DNA from: Candidatus Hodarchaeota archaeon
GTDB lineage: Archaea; Asgardarchaeota; Heimdallarchaeia; Hodarchaeales; Hodarchaeaceae
Length of the DNA stretch: 9,676 nt
Assembly: GCA_016839665.1 (NCBI GenBank)
Contig: JAEOTU010000017.1
Coordinates: 1-9,676, forward strand
Reading direction: 5' to 3'
In this document: positions 1 through 6,400 of the stretch, piece by piece
Layout of the letters: the number at the start of each line of letters is the position of its first letter
Position numbering within the stretch: position 1 is the first letter of the stretch
Made by a program: the position numbers and the translations under genes
Notes under the pieces: generated by a model
Database searches by the model: none
Seen by the model: the letters and a program-made list of their open reading frames with translations, nothing else
What the model was told of the DNA's origin: nothing

Positions 1-1054
1 CAGATCCACAAAAAAAATCTGCAACAATATCATTCTCTTTGGAAGACATTCTTACAATTCTTTCCAGTAATGCTTCAGGTTTTTGCGTGGGATAGCCTAG
101 GCGTTCTTTATCATTAGATCCCAAAGACGGAATATCTACCCATAAGTTACCAATTTTCCTTCCTAAATACTCATCTGCGTAACGTTTATATCGCGGTCTT
201 CCCTTACTAGTCCAAAAGATAAGATGAGGATTTTTTGCTAATCTTTTATCAAACGTTTCTTGTGTCCAACGCCACCCTACATTTGTTGTGACCTCTCTCC
301 CATTTATTATTCTCTTTTCCCCAATGCTATAAGCATTTGAACTCTGTTCGAGTTTCTCATGAGTGAATCGTCGTCCAGTTTCTTTTTCTACTAAAGGAAA
401 TTTCTTTTCTTTCTCCTTTCTTGATAAAATCTGATATTGTTGGTTGTAGATATAATCAGATGTTTTGCTATACCAAAGAATAATATCTGTCATCACATCC
501 ATTGTATTAGATAAGTGATGTCCTGGGGTTCGTTGCCAAATAATTTCAGCTCTAAAATTTTCTTGACCGAAAATCTCATCCATCATCACCTTAATGTAGT
601 GCCCTGCATGCCAATCTAGATGGATATAAATCGAACCATTTTGAGCTAAAAGATCTCGCATCAAAACCAATCGTTCATACATAAAAGTCAAATATACATC
701 TAAACCTCTTACTCCCCAAGAATCCCTAAATATATTCTTTTCTCTGTTCGAGGAATTAATTAAGGTTCCCTCTTTGATTCTATCTGTACGAATGCTAGTC
801 TTATAAGTTGTTCCTGAAGCAAAGGGTGGGTCGATATAAATAGCTATGATTTTTCCTGAGAGTTCATTAAGGAGGGATGCCATGACAAGCTTATTATCCC
901 CTTGTATAAGTCTATTTCTCCAAGCTTCATTAGAATTTGGTGTATTTATTGATTGAATGACTTCTAATGAATGAAAATTTTTGGTAAGTTTTAACCTTCC
1001 GTTCGTTTCGGATTTCCCCTTCCAGACCAGCTGACATTTTTCAATGTCTGTCAT
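1..1054 (-). CDS. Beta-class site-specific DNA methyltransferase (amino-MTase), partial: N-terminal 351 codons
   Basis: The reverse strand from an ATG at 1054 stays open to the window edge, and the gene continues beyond it. The protein should transfer a methyl group from S-adenosylmethionine to the exocyclic amino group of adenine (N6) or cytosine (N4). Catalytic motif IV is DPPF (residues 75-78), followed by IYIHLDWHAGHY (142-153, the motif VI-VII area). A long variable stretch (about 175-300) is probably the target-recognition region. Then come GYPTQKPEALLERI (320-333, motif X) and DFFCGS (346-351, the start of the SAM-binding motif I). This order, IV first and X-I last, defines the beta class, as in type III Mod proteins and many type II enzymes. 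The start is fixed by an AGGAGATG ribosome site; the ATG four bases upstream reaches a stop after five codons. Only the C-terminal tail seems to be missing. No restriction partner is visible, and one could lie to the left. Family call is firm; base specificity and system type are unknown. Confidence 0.9.
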   Translation of the reverse strand, partial: MTDIEKCQLVWKGKSETNGRLKLTKNFHSLEVIQSINTPNSNEAWRNRLIQGDNKLVMASLLNELSGKIIAIYIDPPFASGTTYKTSIRTDRIKEGTLINSSNREKNIFRDSWGVRGLDVYLTFMYERLVLMRDLLAQNGSIYIHLDWHAGHYIKVMMDEIFGQENFRAEIIWQRTPGHHLSNTMDVMTDIILWYSKTSDYIYNQQYQILSRKEKEKKFPLVEKETGRRFTHEKLEQSSNAYSIGEKRIINGREVTTNVGWRWTQETFDKRLAKNPHLIFWTSKGRPRYKRYADEYLGRKIGNLWVDIPSLGSNDKERLGYPTQKPEALLERIVRMSSKENDIVADFFCGS

Positions 1055-1062
1055 ACATTAAG

Positions 1063-1070
1063 CATCTCCT
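1063..1070 (-). promoter_or_regulatory. Strong Shine-Dalgarno site of the methyltransferase gene
   Basis: On the reverse strand AGGAGATG lies eight bases before the ATG at 1054. It differs by one base from the ideal AGGAGGTG. It decides between two closely spaced ATGs (1058 and 1054): only the one at 1054 opens a long frame. Confidence 0.7.
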
Positions 1071-1123
1071 TGTAATAATTCAGGATTCGTTGTCTATTTT
1101 ATTATCTCTTCTTGTTAATCCTC

Positions 1124-1134
1124 TTTTATATTTT
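1124..1134 (-). promoter_or_regulatory. Candidate TATA box for the methyltransferase gene
   Basis: The reverse strand reads AAAATATAAAA, an archaeal TATA-like element about 70 bases before the ATG at 1054. Transcription starting about 25 bases downstream would give a leader of roughly 45 bases. The whole 1055-1303 region is AT-rich, so this is a plausible rather than a proven site. Confidence 0.35.
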
Positions 1135-1229
1135 CTAAATTAATATTATATGTTTTTCAACTTATTTCTCGCTTGACTATCCAGATTTATCAATACACAA
1201 GAAAGACATTGTTAATCATTATTATGCAA

Positions 1230-1239
1230 ACATATATAT
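1230..1239 (+). promoter_or_regulatory. Candidate TATA box for the profilin gene
   Basis: ACATATATAT, preceded by an A-rich GCAA, lies about 65-75 bases before the profilin ATG. A start site about 25 bases downstream would fall near 1258-1264, on the small inverted repeat at 1261-1275, giving a leader of about 40 bases. The 1055-1303 gap is a divergent promoter region shared with the minus-strand methyltransferase; no further gene is visible in it. Confidence 0.4.
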
Positions 1240-1260
1240 CAAAGGTCATTATTACATCGT

Positions 1261-1275
1261 TTGTATTTCATACAA
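1261..1275. repeat. Small perfect inverted repeat at the presumed profilin start site
   Basis: TTGTAT (1261-1266) and ATACAA (1270-1275) are exact reverse complements separated by TTC. They sit where transcription from the TATA-like element at 1230-1239 should begin. A six-base repeat can arise by chance in AT-rich DNA, so an operator or leader hairpin is only a suggestion. Confidence 0.35.
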
Positions 1276-1292
1276 CTATGTAAGGATTATTT

Positions 1293-1297
1293 GAGGT
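1293..1297 (+). promoter_or_regulatory. Shine-Dalgarno site of the profilin gene
   Basis: GAGGT ends six bases before the ATG at 1304. This is standard spacing and supports that start, which also gives a protein beginning Met-Ser-Tyr-Gln, as expected for a profilin N-terminus. Confidence 0.65.
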
Positions 1298-1303
1298 TTT
1301 TAA

Positions 1304-1672
1304 ATGAGTTATCAGGATACTATGAACTCACTAATTCAAAATGGCTATATTTCGATTGTTACGATTCTAGATGCAAATGGAGGAACTTATTGGACCAATC
1401 AACCTGACTGGCAAGTGGATGGCGCAGCTACATTAAACGCTTGGCAAAATAAAGAACCAGGACTTACAATCGCAGGAACCCGTTTCTCTGCGATGATGAA
1501 TGAATGGGAAACTGGCTATTTCGTCGCACGAAATGTTGGGGGAGCAGGAATTATTGTAATTGCTCGTGCCCCTAATGGATATTATTTTTTGACCTGGACA
1601 CCTGGAGATACGCAGATTCCTCCTTTAAACATCCATGCTGAAGTATCTCGGATGGCAGCTCTTTTCAAGTGA
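1304..1672 (+). CDS. Asgard-type profilin (actin-monomer-binding protein)
   Basis: This 122-residue protein is predicted to bind monomeric actin in the cytosol and control filament growth. The whole chain follows the profilin layout. It starts MSYQDTMNSLIQNG (1-14), matching the MSWQxYVDxL helix of eukaryotic profilins. Next is a strand and turn ending GGTYWTNQP (26-34), which matches GSVWAxSP. Then come GLTIAGTRF (53-61), matching GLxLGGxKY, and NVGGAGIIVIAR (77-88), matching KKGSGGIxIxKT. A final strand and a C-terminal amphipathic helix (about 109-122) complete it. Length agrees with short protist and plant profilins (about 125-131). Aromatics Y3 and W30 occupy places that line the polyproline groove in eukaryotes, but the second N-terminal aromatic (Y6 in human) is Thr, so polyproline binding is uncertain. 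There is no N-terminal extension like that described for a Heimdallarchaeal profilin. The gene has its own SD, a TATA-like box and a terminator, so it is probably monocistronic; no actin gene is in the window. A related fold such as longin or roadblock is less likely because the motif order is profilin's own. Confidence 0.82.
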   Translation: MSYQDTMNSLIQNGYISIVTILDANGGTYWTNQPDWQVDGAATLNAWQNKEPGLTIAGTRFSAMMNEWETGYFVARNVGGAGIIVIARAPNGYYFLTWTPGDTQIPPLNIHAEVSRMAALFK

Positions 1673-1693
1673 TTAAGTCTTTGAATCATTGGG

Positions 1694-1735
1694 TTTCTTT
1701 TTAGGGTGCCTAATTACCCCCCTATTTCTTTTTAG
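1694..1735 (+). terminator. Candidate profilin terminator: duplicated T-tract with weak hairpin
   Basis: Twenty-one bases after the profilin stop, TTTCTTTTTAG occurs twice as an exact direct repeat (1694-1704 and 1725-1735). Between them, GGGT (1704-1707) can pair with ACCC (1716-1719), placing a short hairpin ahead of the second T-tract. T-tracts are the main archaeal termination signal. The doubling suggests a tandem terminator that insulates the restriction-modification gene downstream. Confidence 0.55.
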
Positions 1736-1811
1736 AACACGTTTTTATATAGGGATTAACGCCCTCATTGATTATTCTGCTACTTTTAACTGAATATCTA
1801 AGATTTGATTA

Positions 1812-1831
1812 CACTACAAAAAATAGTAGTG
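1812..1831. repeat. Inverted repeat upstream of the type IIG-like gene
   Basis: CACTAC (1812-1817) and GTAGTG (1826-1831) are exact reverse complements around an eight-base A-rich loop. The repeat lies about 20 bases before the TATA-like element at 1852-1858. It could be an operator for the downstream restriction-modification gene, but no controller gene is present and chance is possible. The rest of the 1673-1929 gap is AT-rich with no convincing gene. Confidence 0.35.
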
Positions 1832-1851
1832 ATGTTCTCCTCATTGTGCAG

Positions 1852-1858
1852 ATATAAT
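1852..1858 (+). promoter_or_regulatory. Candidate TATA box for the type IIG-like gene
   Basis: ATATAAT lies about 75 bases before the start at 1930, overlapping the eight-base palindrome AATCGATT (1856-1863). It would give a leader of about 45-50 bases. Position and sequence fit an archaeal promoter, but the region has other AT-rich stretches. Confidence 0.35.
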
Positions 1859-1929
1859 CGATTGAAAGCGATTTATTATTAACCAAGAAAATTTCTTTCA
1901 AATATTCTCCTCTATGGATGTTTAAATGA

Positions 1930-4900
1930 TTGAAATCAGAAATCGAAGATTTTTATTCTCTCTATAGAAAAGCAAGAGCATATTTTCTCAGGAGTATAAC
2001 TGGTCTTGATAATGAGGAGAAAAGAACGGAATTTACCGATAATCTTATGTTACAGTTGTTAGTATTATGGATTCTTCAATCACGAAACTTCTTTAACAAG
2101 GATAAATCTTATTTTATAACAAAATTTAGAGAATTTCAGACAAATTGTTCATTTAAAGTTAACAGTTATTTCGAATTTCTTCAGTATTTTCTTAAAAATC
2201 TGAATATCAATAAAAATGAGGATTATTTTGAAGACGAGATTGTTGGAAGGATTATTGTCCCTGGACCAGTAATATTTTTTCCAGACATTAGTTTACCAAA
2301 AGAAGTCTCAATCCCTAAAGGATGTTTTTATGAAGAGGAAAAGACTAAATTATTGATAAAAACACCTCCCAATAGAGTAAGTGGTGATGTACCCCTTTTT
2401 AATCTCTTTGAAAGTAGGGAAAAGAACATCAATGAATTTATTTTTGGTGCCATCTATGAAAAGTTTATTAATCTGATGGAAAAGAAGAGCTCGGGAGCTT
2501 ATTATACGCCTGAAGAGATTTCATCTTATACGTGCAAAACAACCATTGAACGTTGTCTTATTGAAAGAATCAATGAAAAATTTGATTTTAGGTTCAAATC
2601 AATCGATTCATCGATCGAAGTCTCAAACAAAAAGGTGATCAAATATCTATTTAATCAATTAGAAGGAATTTCCATCTTAGATCCTGCTGTAGGTACTGGT
2701 CATTTCTTAGAAAGCTCCATTAACGTTCTTTTAGAGATTCACACAAAAGTTTGGAGGACAGCAAAAGAAATTGGTGTTAAAAAAGGGATGGAAATAATTA
2801 CAATAGATACAAAAGGAAATTCTAAACCTATTAATCTTCTAGAGATCTCTGATGAGAAGCTGTTTAAATTATATGTACTTTTCTTTTTAATTCTTTCAAA
2901 GAATGTCTATGGCGTTGACATTAATCAAAATGTCTTAAGGATTACGCAAACACGGTTATTTTTGCTTCTTACACAATATTTTGATATTGATAGAAAGAAT
3001 CTCATAAGTCTTTCAGATGTACATTTCAATCTAAAACAAGGAAATTCACTTTTAGGATACATAAAATTAGAAAAAGCCAAAACAGCAAAACAGCTAAGTC
3101 TTGAATCATACTTATCGGATTTTGAACCTCCCTCTTATTCAAAATTAACCGAAACAAATTCCGAATTGAATAAATATCTACAACAAGCTGCAAACGCTTT
3201 ACATATTGAGGAATCCTTTACAGAGGATGTGGGAGAGATTGCCTTAATTTTTGCAAAGAAAGAGATCACTCAAAAGGATCTCCAGAATGTTTCGAGAATA
3301 AACCAAAGGCTCCTCCAAATTTTGTTGGTTTCCCTTGATCCTCATTTTAGAAAACTATTGCGTGACCTTCTGTTAAGAGTTACAGGTATTTTCAAAGATA
3401 AATTGAATGAACTGTTTTCTCTTCAATTTAACATCGACTTGAATCGACTGAATACACTCAAGATATTCCATTGGATTAATGAGTTTCCAAATGTGTTTCT
3501 AGAGAAAGGAGGTTTTGATGTCATTATTGCTAATCCACCTTATTTGGGTGAAAGTGGGAATAAAGAACTTTTCAGGATTTATGCTACAGCATTAAGAGAG
3601 TATTATGAAGGGAAGATGGATCTTTGGTATCTTTTTTTACATCGAAGTATTGATTTGATTATTCCTGGAGCCTATTCCTCCATTATTAGTTCGAATTATT
3701 GGGTAACTGCAACAGGAGCGGCAAAATTGCGTAATAGATTACTAGAAGATATTTGTATTGAGCAATATATTAACTTTGGAGAAAACAGGGTCTTCAGTAA
3801 TGCCCAAGGGATTCATACTAATATAATCACATTTAGAAAAGTGAAAAAACCAAATAGAATAATCGATTGTGTTCTCTTTAATCAGACATATCCCCTAGGA
3901 ACAGATCTATTCCAAAGAATCGAAGACCAGCTACATTATACTTCAGATCAAAAGCAACTAGTAATAAAAAATTGGGATCCCTATATTCATTTTCTACCAA
4001 AGAATATACGAACTGGTATAGAAGAGATTACTAATAATTCACAACTGCTAAAATTAAGCGGTTTTTATGTCAAAGAAGGCATTGTAACAGGACTAAACAA
4101 TATTACAAGGAAACAAGCAAAGAAGTATCGATTGATGGATCATTTAAATGGGGTAGGAGTTTTTATTCTTGATAAAGACAATATTCAAGATTTTGAAGTA
4201 ATGGAAACGTTCACAGAGAGGGAACAAGAGCATATTAGGCCATTCTACAAGAATTCTGATATCTCACGGTATCACACAACTATTCCAACAACCAAAAATA
4301 TTCTTTACTTGAATAGAAATACTATCGATATTGAAAAGTTACCAAACATTAAAATACACTTGGACAAGTTTAGAGAAATTTTGGAGAATTCATTAGATAA
4401 TCCTCCTTATGTTAATAGGCCTCGAACACAAGAAATCTTCACTTCCCCAAAGATTGTTACCCCCCAACGGAGTTTACGTAATACTTTCGCTTATAATTCC
4501 TTTAACTGGCATGCTGGTCAAGATGTTTACTATATTCTAAATGAAGACAACAACAGGGAGAAACTTAAAAGACTTTTACTGATTCTAAACTCGAAATTGG
4601 CTTATTTTTGGTTATATTGGATGGGAAAACGCAAGGGAAAACAACTCGAACTATTCGGAGAGCCATTGGGGTATTTTCCAGTCCATATTGAATTAGAGAA
4701 TCATCCAAAATTTGCGATACTTTCGGATTATCTATGCTTTTTATCAAGGAATGTGAATATTTCCGATAAATTTCAACACATAAGAGAATTTATTCAGAAT
4801 CAAATCTGTGATTCATTAGTGTTTGAGCTCTATTTCAAGGAAAAATTTTGTGAAGATGGATTATATCCAGATAATAATCCTTTTCTTTTGGAAATTATAC

Positions 4901-5133
4901 CAAAAGCACTCAAACCTATACAATACGATCAATGGATTGAACTCCATTATGAAGAACACATAAGCAAAGGATTGAGAAATCAAAATAAACCTACGCTAAA
5001 GATTCTTGAAAAAGAAAACTTCAAAACAATTGAAGAGGTATATAATTCATTGAAAAACAACCAACGGATTAATGAACACATTAATCAAGTGAAATCTCAT
5101 TCTTGGGTTCAAAAAATAGAGATGATGATGTAA
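1930..5133 (+). CDS. Eco57I/type IIG-like N6-adenine DNA methyltransferase with TaqI-like recognition domain
   Basis: This 1067-residue protein should methylate adenine within a specific DNA site, as part of a restriction-modification or related defence system. A helical N-terminal region (about 1-185) precedes SSGAYYTPEEI (187-197, motif X). Next are ILDPAVGTGHFL (249-260, SAM motif I), VYGVDINQNVL (326-336, motif II), GNSLLGY (371-377) and the catalytic IIANPPYLG (532-540, motif IV). That order is the gamma class of Eco57I-type enzymes. Residues about 700-930 resemble a TaqI-type specificity region, ending LLLILNSKLAYFWLYWMGK (882-900) and a GYFPV segment (914-918). The size fits type IIG restriction enzymes, but I see no convincing PD-(D/E)XK nuclease at either end, so it may methylate only or depend on a partner. 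The start is TTG at 1930: a stop codon directly precedes it, the next in-frame Met is residue 40, and GGATG nine bases upstream is a weak ribosome site. It is transcribed alone, with its own terminator. Confidence 0.88.
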   Translation: MKSEIEDFYSLYRKARAYFLRSITGLDNEEKRTEFTDNLMLQLLVLWILQSRNFFNKDKSYFITKFREFQTNCSFKVNSYFEFLQYFLKNLNINKNEDYFEDEIVGRIIVPGPVIFFPDISLPKEVSIPKGCFYEEEKTKLLIKTPPNRVSGDVPLFNLFESREKNINEFIFGAIYEKFINLMEKKSSGAYYTPEEISSYTCKTTIERCLIERINEKFDFRFKSIDSSIEVSNKKVIKYLFNQLEGISILDPAVGTGHFLESSINVLLEIHTKVWRTAKEIGVKKGMEIITIDTKGNSKPINLLEISDEKLFKLYVLFFLILSKNVYGVDINQNVLRITQTRLFLLLTQYFDIDRKNLISLSDVHFNLKQGNSLLGYIKLEKAKTAKQLSLESYLSDFEPPSYSKLTETNSELNKYLQQAANALHIEESFTEDVGEIALIFAKKEITQKDLQNVSRINQRLLQILLVSLDPHFRKLLRDLLLRVTGIFKDKLNELFSLQFNIDLNRLNTLKIFHWINEFPNVFLEKGGFDVIIANPPYLGESGNKELFRIYATALREYYEGKMDLWYLFLHRSIDLIIPGAYSSIISSNYWVTATGAAKLRNRLLEDICIEQYINFGENRVFSNAQGIHTNIITFRKVKKPNRIIDCVLFNQTYPLGTDLFQRIEDQLHYTSDQKQLVIKNWDPYIHFLPKNIRTGIEEITNNSQLLKLSGFYVKEGIVTGLNNITRKQAKKYRLMDHLNGVGVFILDKDNIQDFEVMETFTEREQEHIRPFYKNSDISRYHTTIPTTKNILYLNRNTIDIEKLPNIKIHLDKFREILENSLDNPPYVNRPRTQEIFTSPKIVTPQRSLRNTFAYNSFNWHAGQDVYYILNEDNNREKLKRLLLILNSKLAYFWLYWMGKRKGKQLELFGEPLGYFPVHIELENHPKFAILSDYLCFLSRNVNISDKFQHIREFIQNQICDSLVFELYFKEKFCEDGLYPDNNPFLLEIIPKALKPIQYDQWIELHYEEHISKGLRNQNKPTLKILEKENFKTIEEVYNSLKNNQRINEHINQVKSHSWVQKIEMMM

Positions 5134-5138
5134 TAACC

Positions 5139-5155
5139 TTTTTTTTTCTATTTTA
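5139..5155 (+). terminator. T-tract terminator of the type IIG-like gene
   Basis: Nine consecutive T (5139-5147), then CTATTTT, begin five bases after the stop codon at 5131-5133. A T-run this close to a stop is a typical archaeal intrinsic terminator. It separates this gene from the GyrI-fusion gene downstream. Confidence 0.65.
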
Positions 5156-5177
5156 CTAAATATTGCCTCTATAACAA

Positions 5178-5238
5178 CTTTTAAAAGCGAAAAAAATTGT
5201 CATAAGAGACGATTGTCTGACTAAAACATAGTTATGAC
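5178..5238. repeat. Palindrome and nested inverted repeats upstream of the GyrI-fusion gene
   Basis: The 179-base gap before 5313 contains the perfect palindrome CTTTTAAAAG (5178-5187). After it comes a 7-base inverted repeat, GTCATAA (5199-5205) with TTATGAC (5232-5238). Between these arms is a smaller one, AGAC (5207-5210) with GTCT (5215-5218). The set lies 75-135 bases before the start codon, where an operator or promoter would be. No other gene is visible in the gap. Function is inferred from position only. Confidence 0.35.
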
Positions 5239-5312
5239 TTTGAATTGATTTTCAAAGCATAGAAATATCTTAATTATGCAATAAGAAGTAATTTTTTGAA
5301 AGAGATGCGAAA

Positions 5313-6383
5313 ATGATGTCATTGAAAGAACTAGGAATTGAGTATAAGAAGCACGAGGATACGCTTATCGCCGGTATCCGTTTCAATCCGAAAAAAAGGG
5401 AAGAATTTCATGCAACCTTTGAGAGATTAAACCAAGATATACCCAAGGAGATTATCTCGGGTCCAGCATTTAGCATTTTTCACTATATAACTAGTGTTAA
5501 AGAGGGATTTGATGTCGAATCAGGTTTTCCAGTGACTCAAGCTGTTCAAACAAACGAAATTAAGACTAGAACTCTACCTGAAATGGAGGTTCTATCCATT
5601 GTACATCAAGGTTCAGTAGAAAAACTCAGAGAGAGCGTTGGTAAGCTATATAGTTATGCGACGGAACATGGGATTATATCTGATGAATTTTCAAGGGAAA
5701 TTTATCTGGACTCAAACAATCCAGAAGGAAAGAAGATTGAGTACCATTTTATCATACATGATTGGAATGAACTATTCAGCGATAATTTGGAACGTGTTCT
5801 AGGTGATGAGGCAAAACTAGAAGTAATGCAGGGTAGTGATGGGCTTACGATCGAATCATCTGTCGATGAGCGATTCCAATGGGTTAAAAGTGCTCTGGAG
5901 AGACTTGAAAACCTCGCAGATGATAAACAAAAGTATGATATTATTTCAAGTTGTGCTCATGTTTTTTCTAAAGAACCCATTAATAATGCTAAAGCTGTCT
6001 ACGAAAGTACACAGGGCCAAACTAATGATCCTCTCAAAGCTATCGACGCTGTTATAGAGTTTATGGACAAGGATCCCGCTTGGCCGAAACGACCCGTCAG
6101 AAAAGGGGACATCATTTATTCATCTAAGGCACCACGCGATCCTCAAGGATATGAGAAAGCAAAAAGTGAAGCTGAAAAAAGAAAAGCGTATTGTTTTTGT
6201 CCTCTGATACGAAATCATTTAGAGGAAGATATTCCTATCTCTTTCTGTAACTGTGGAGCAGGTTGGTACCGACAACAATGGGAAGGTATCCTCGGTAAAC
6301 CTGTTCGTATTAATATCCTGAAATCAGTCCTTAAGGGTGACGATGAATGTCAATTCGCCATCCATCTACCTGATGACCTATAG
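5313..6383 (+). CDS. GyrI-like effector-binding domain fused to a cysteine-rich V4R/DUF6144-like domain
   Basis: This 356-residue protein has two parts and no recognisable DNA-binding domain. Residues about 15-150 form a GyrI-like (AraC-type effector-binding) fold: GPAFSIFHY (50-58), VESGFPVTQAV (68-78), TRTLPEMEVLSIVHQG (85-100), the helix LYSYATEHGII (112-122), SREIYLD (127-133) and a closing YHFIIHDW (144-151). These domains bind small hydrophobic or cationic ligands, and some hydrolyse them. After a helical linker (about 180-265) comes a C-terminal domain with CFCPL (294-298), FCNCGAGWY (311-319) and GDDECQFAI (342-350). Its GDDxCxF ending recalls V4R-like and DUF6144 proteins. Cys294, 296, 312, 314 and 346 could bind a metal. 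The protein is probably cytosolic, with no signal peptide or membrane segment. The start is one of two adjacent ATGs (5313/5316), with a weak GAGATG site upstream. It converges on the sirtuin gene, with only 17 bases between their stops. Likely a ligand sensor or small-molecule-processing protein; the substrate is unknown. Confidence 0.8.
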   Translation: MMSLKELGIEYKKHEDTLIAGIRFNPKKREEFHATFERLNQDIPKEIISGPAFSIFHYITSVKEGFDVESGFPVTQAVQTNEIKTRTLPEMEVLSIVHQGSVEKLRESVGKLYSYATEHGIISDEFSREIYLDSNNPEGKKIEYHFIIHDWNELFSDNLERVLGDEAKLEVMQGSDGLTIESSVDERFQWVKSALERLENLADDKQKYDIISSCAHVFSKEPINNAKAVYESTQGQTNDPLKAIDAVIEFMDKDPAWPKRPVRKGDIIYSSKAPRDPQGYEKAKSEAEKRKAYCFCPLIRNHLEEDIPISFCNCGAGWYRQQWEGILGKPVRINILKSVLKGDDECQFAIHLPDDL

Positions 6384-6400
6384 TAGATAGTGATTAAATC

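Noticed and set aside
2281..2349. PD at residues 118-119 and EEK at 136-138 of the type IIG-like protein, which superficially looks like a PD-(D/E)XK nuclease.
   Set aside because: The stretch lies in a Pro-rich connector before the helical segment and motif X, without the beta-strand context of the nuclease core; spacing alone is not enough.
4565..4747. Minus-strand open frame of 60 codons inside the type IIG-like gene.
   Set aside because: It lies wholly within a clear coding region, has no recognisable motifs and no convincing ribosome site.
1..5133. The two methyltransferases as subunits of one BREX- or DISARM-like system with profilin as a third component.
   Set aside because: They are of different permutation classes, point in different directions, have separate promoters and terminators, and no helicase, ATPase or PglZ-type gene is present.
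5836..6057. Plus-strand open frame of 73 codons inside the GyrI-fusion gene.
   Set aside because: It overlaps the real gene in another frame and its product shows no family features.
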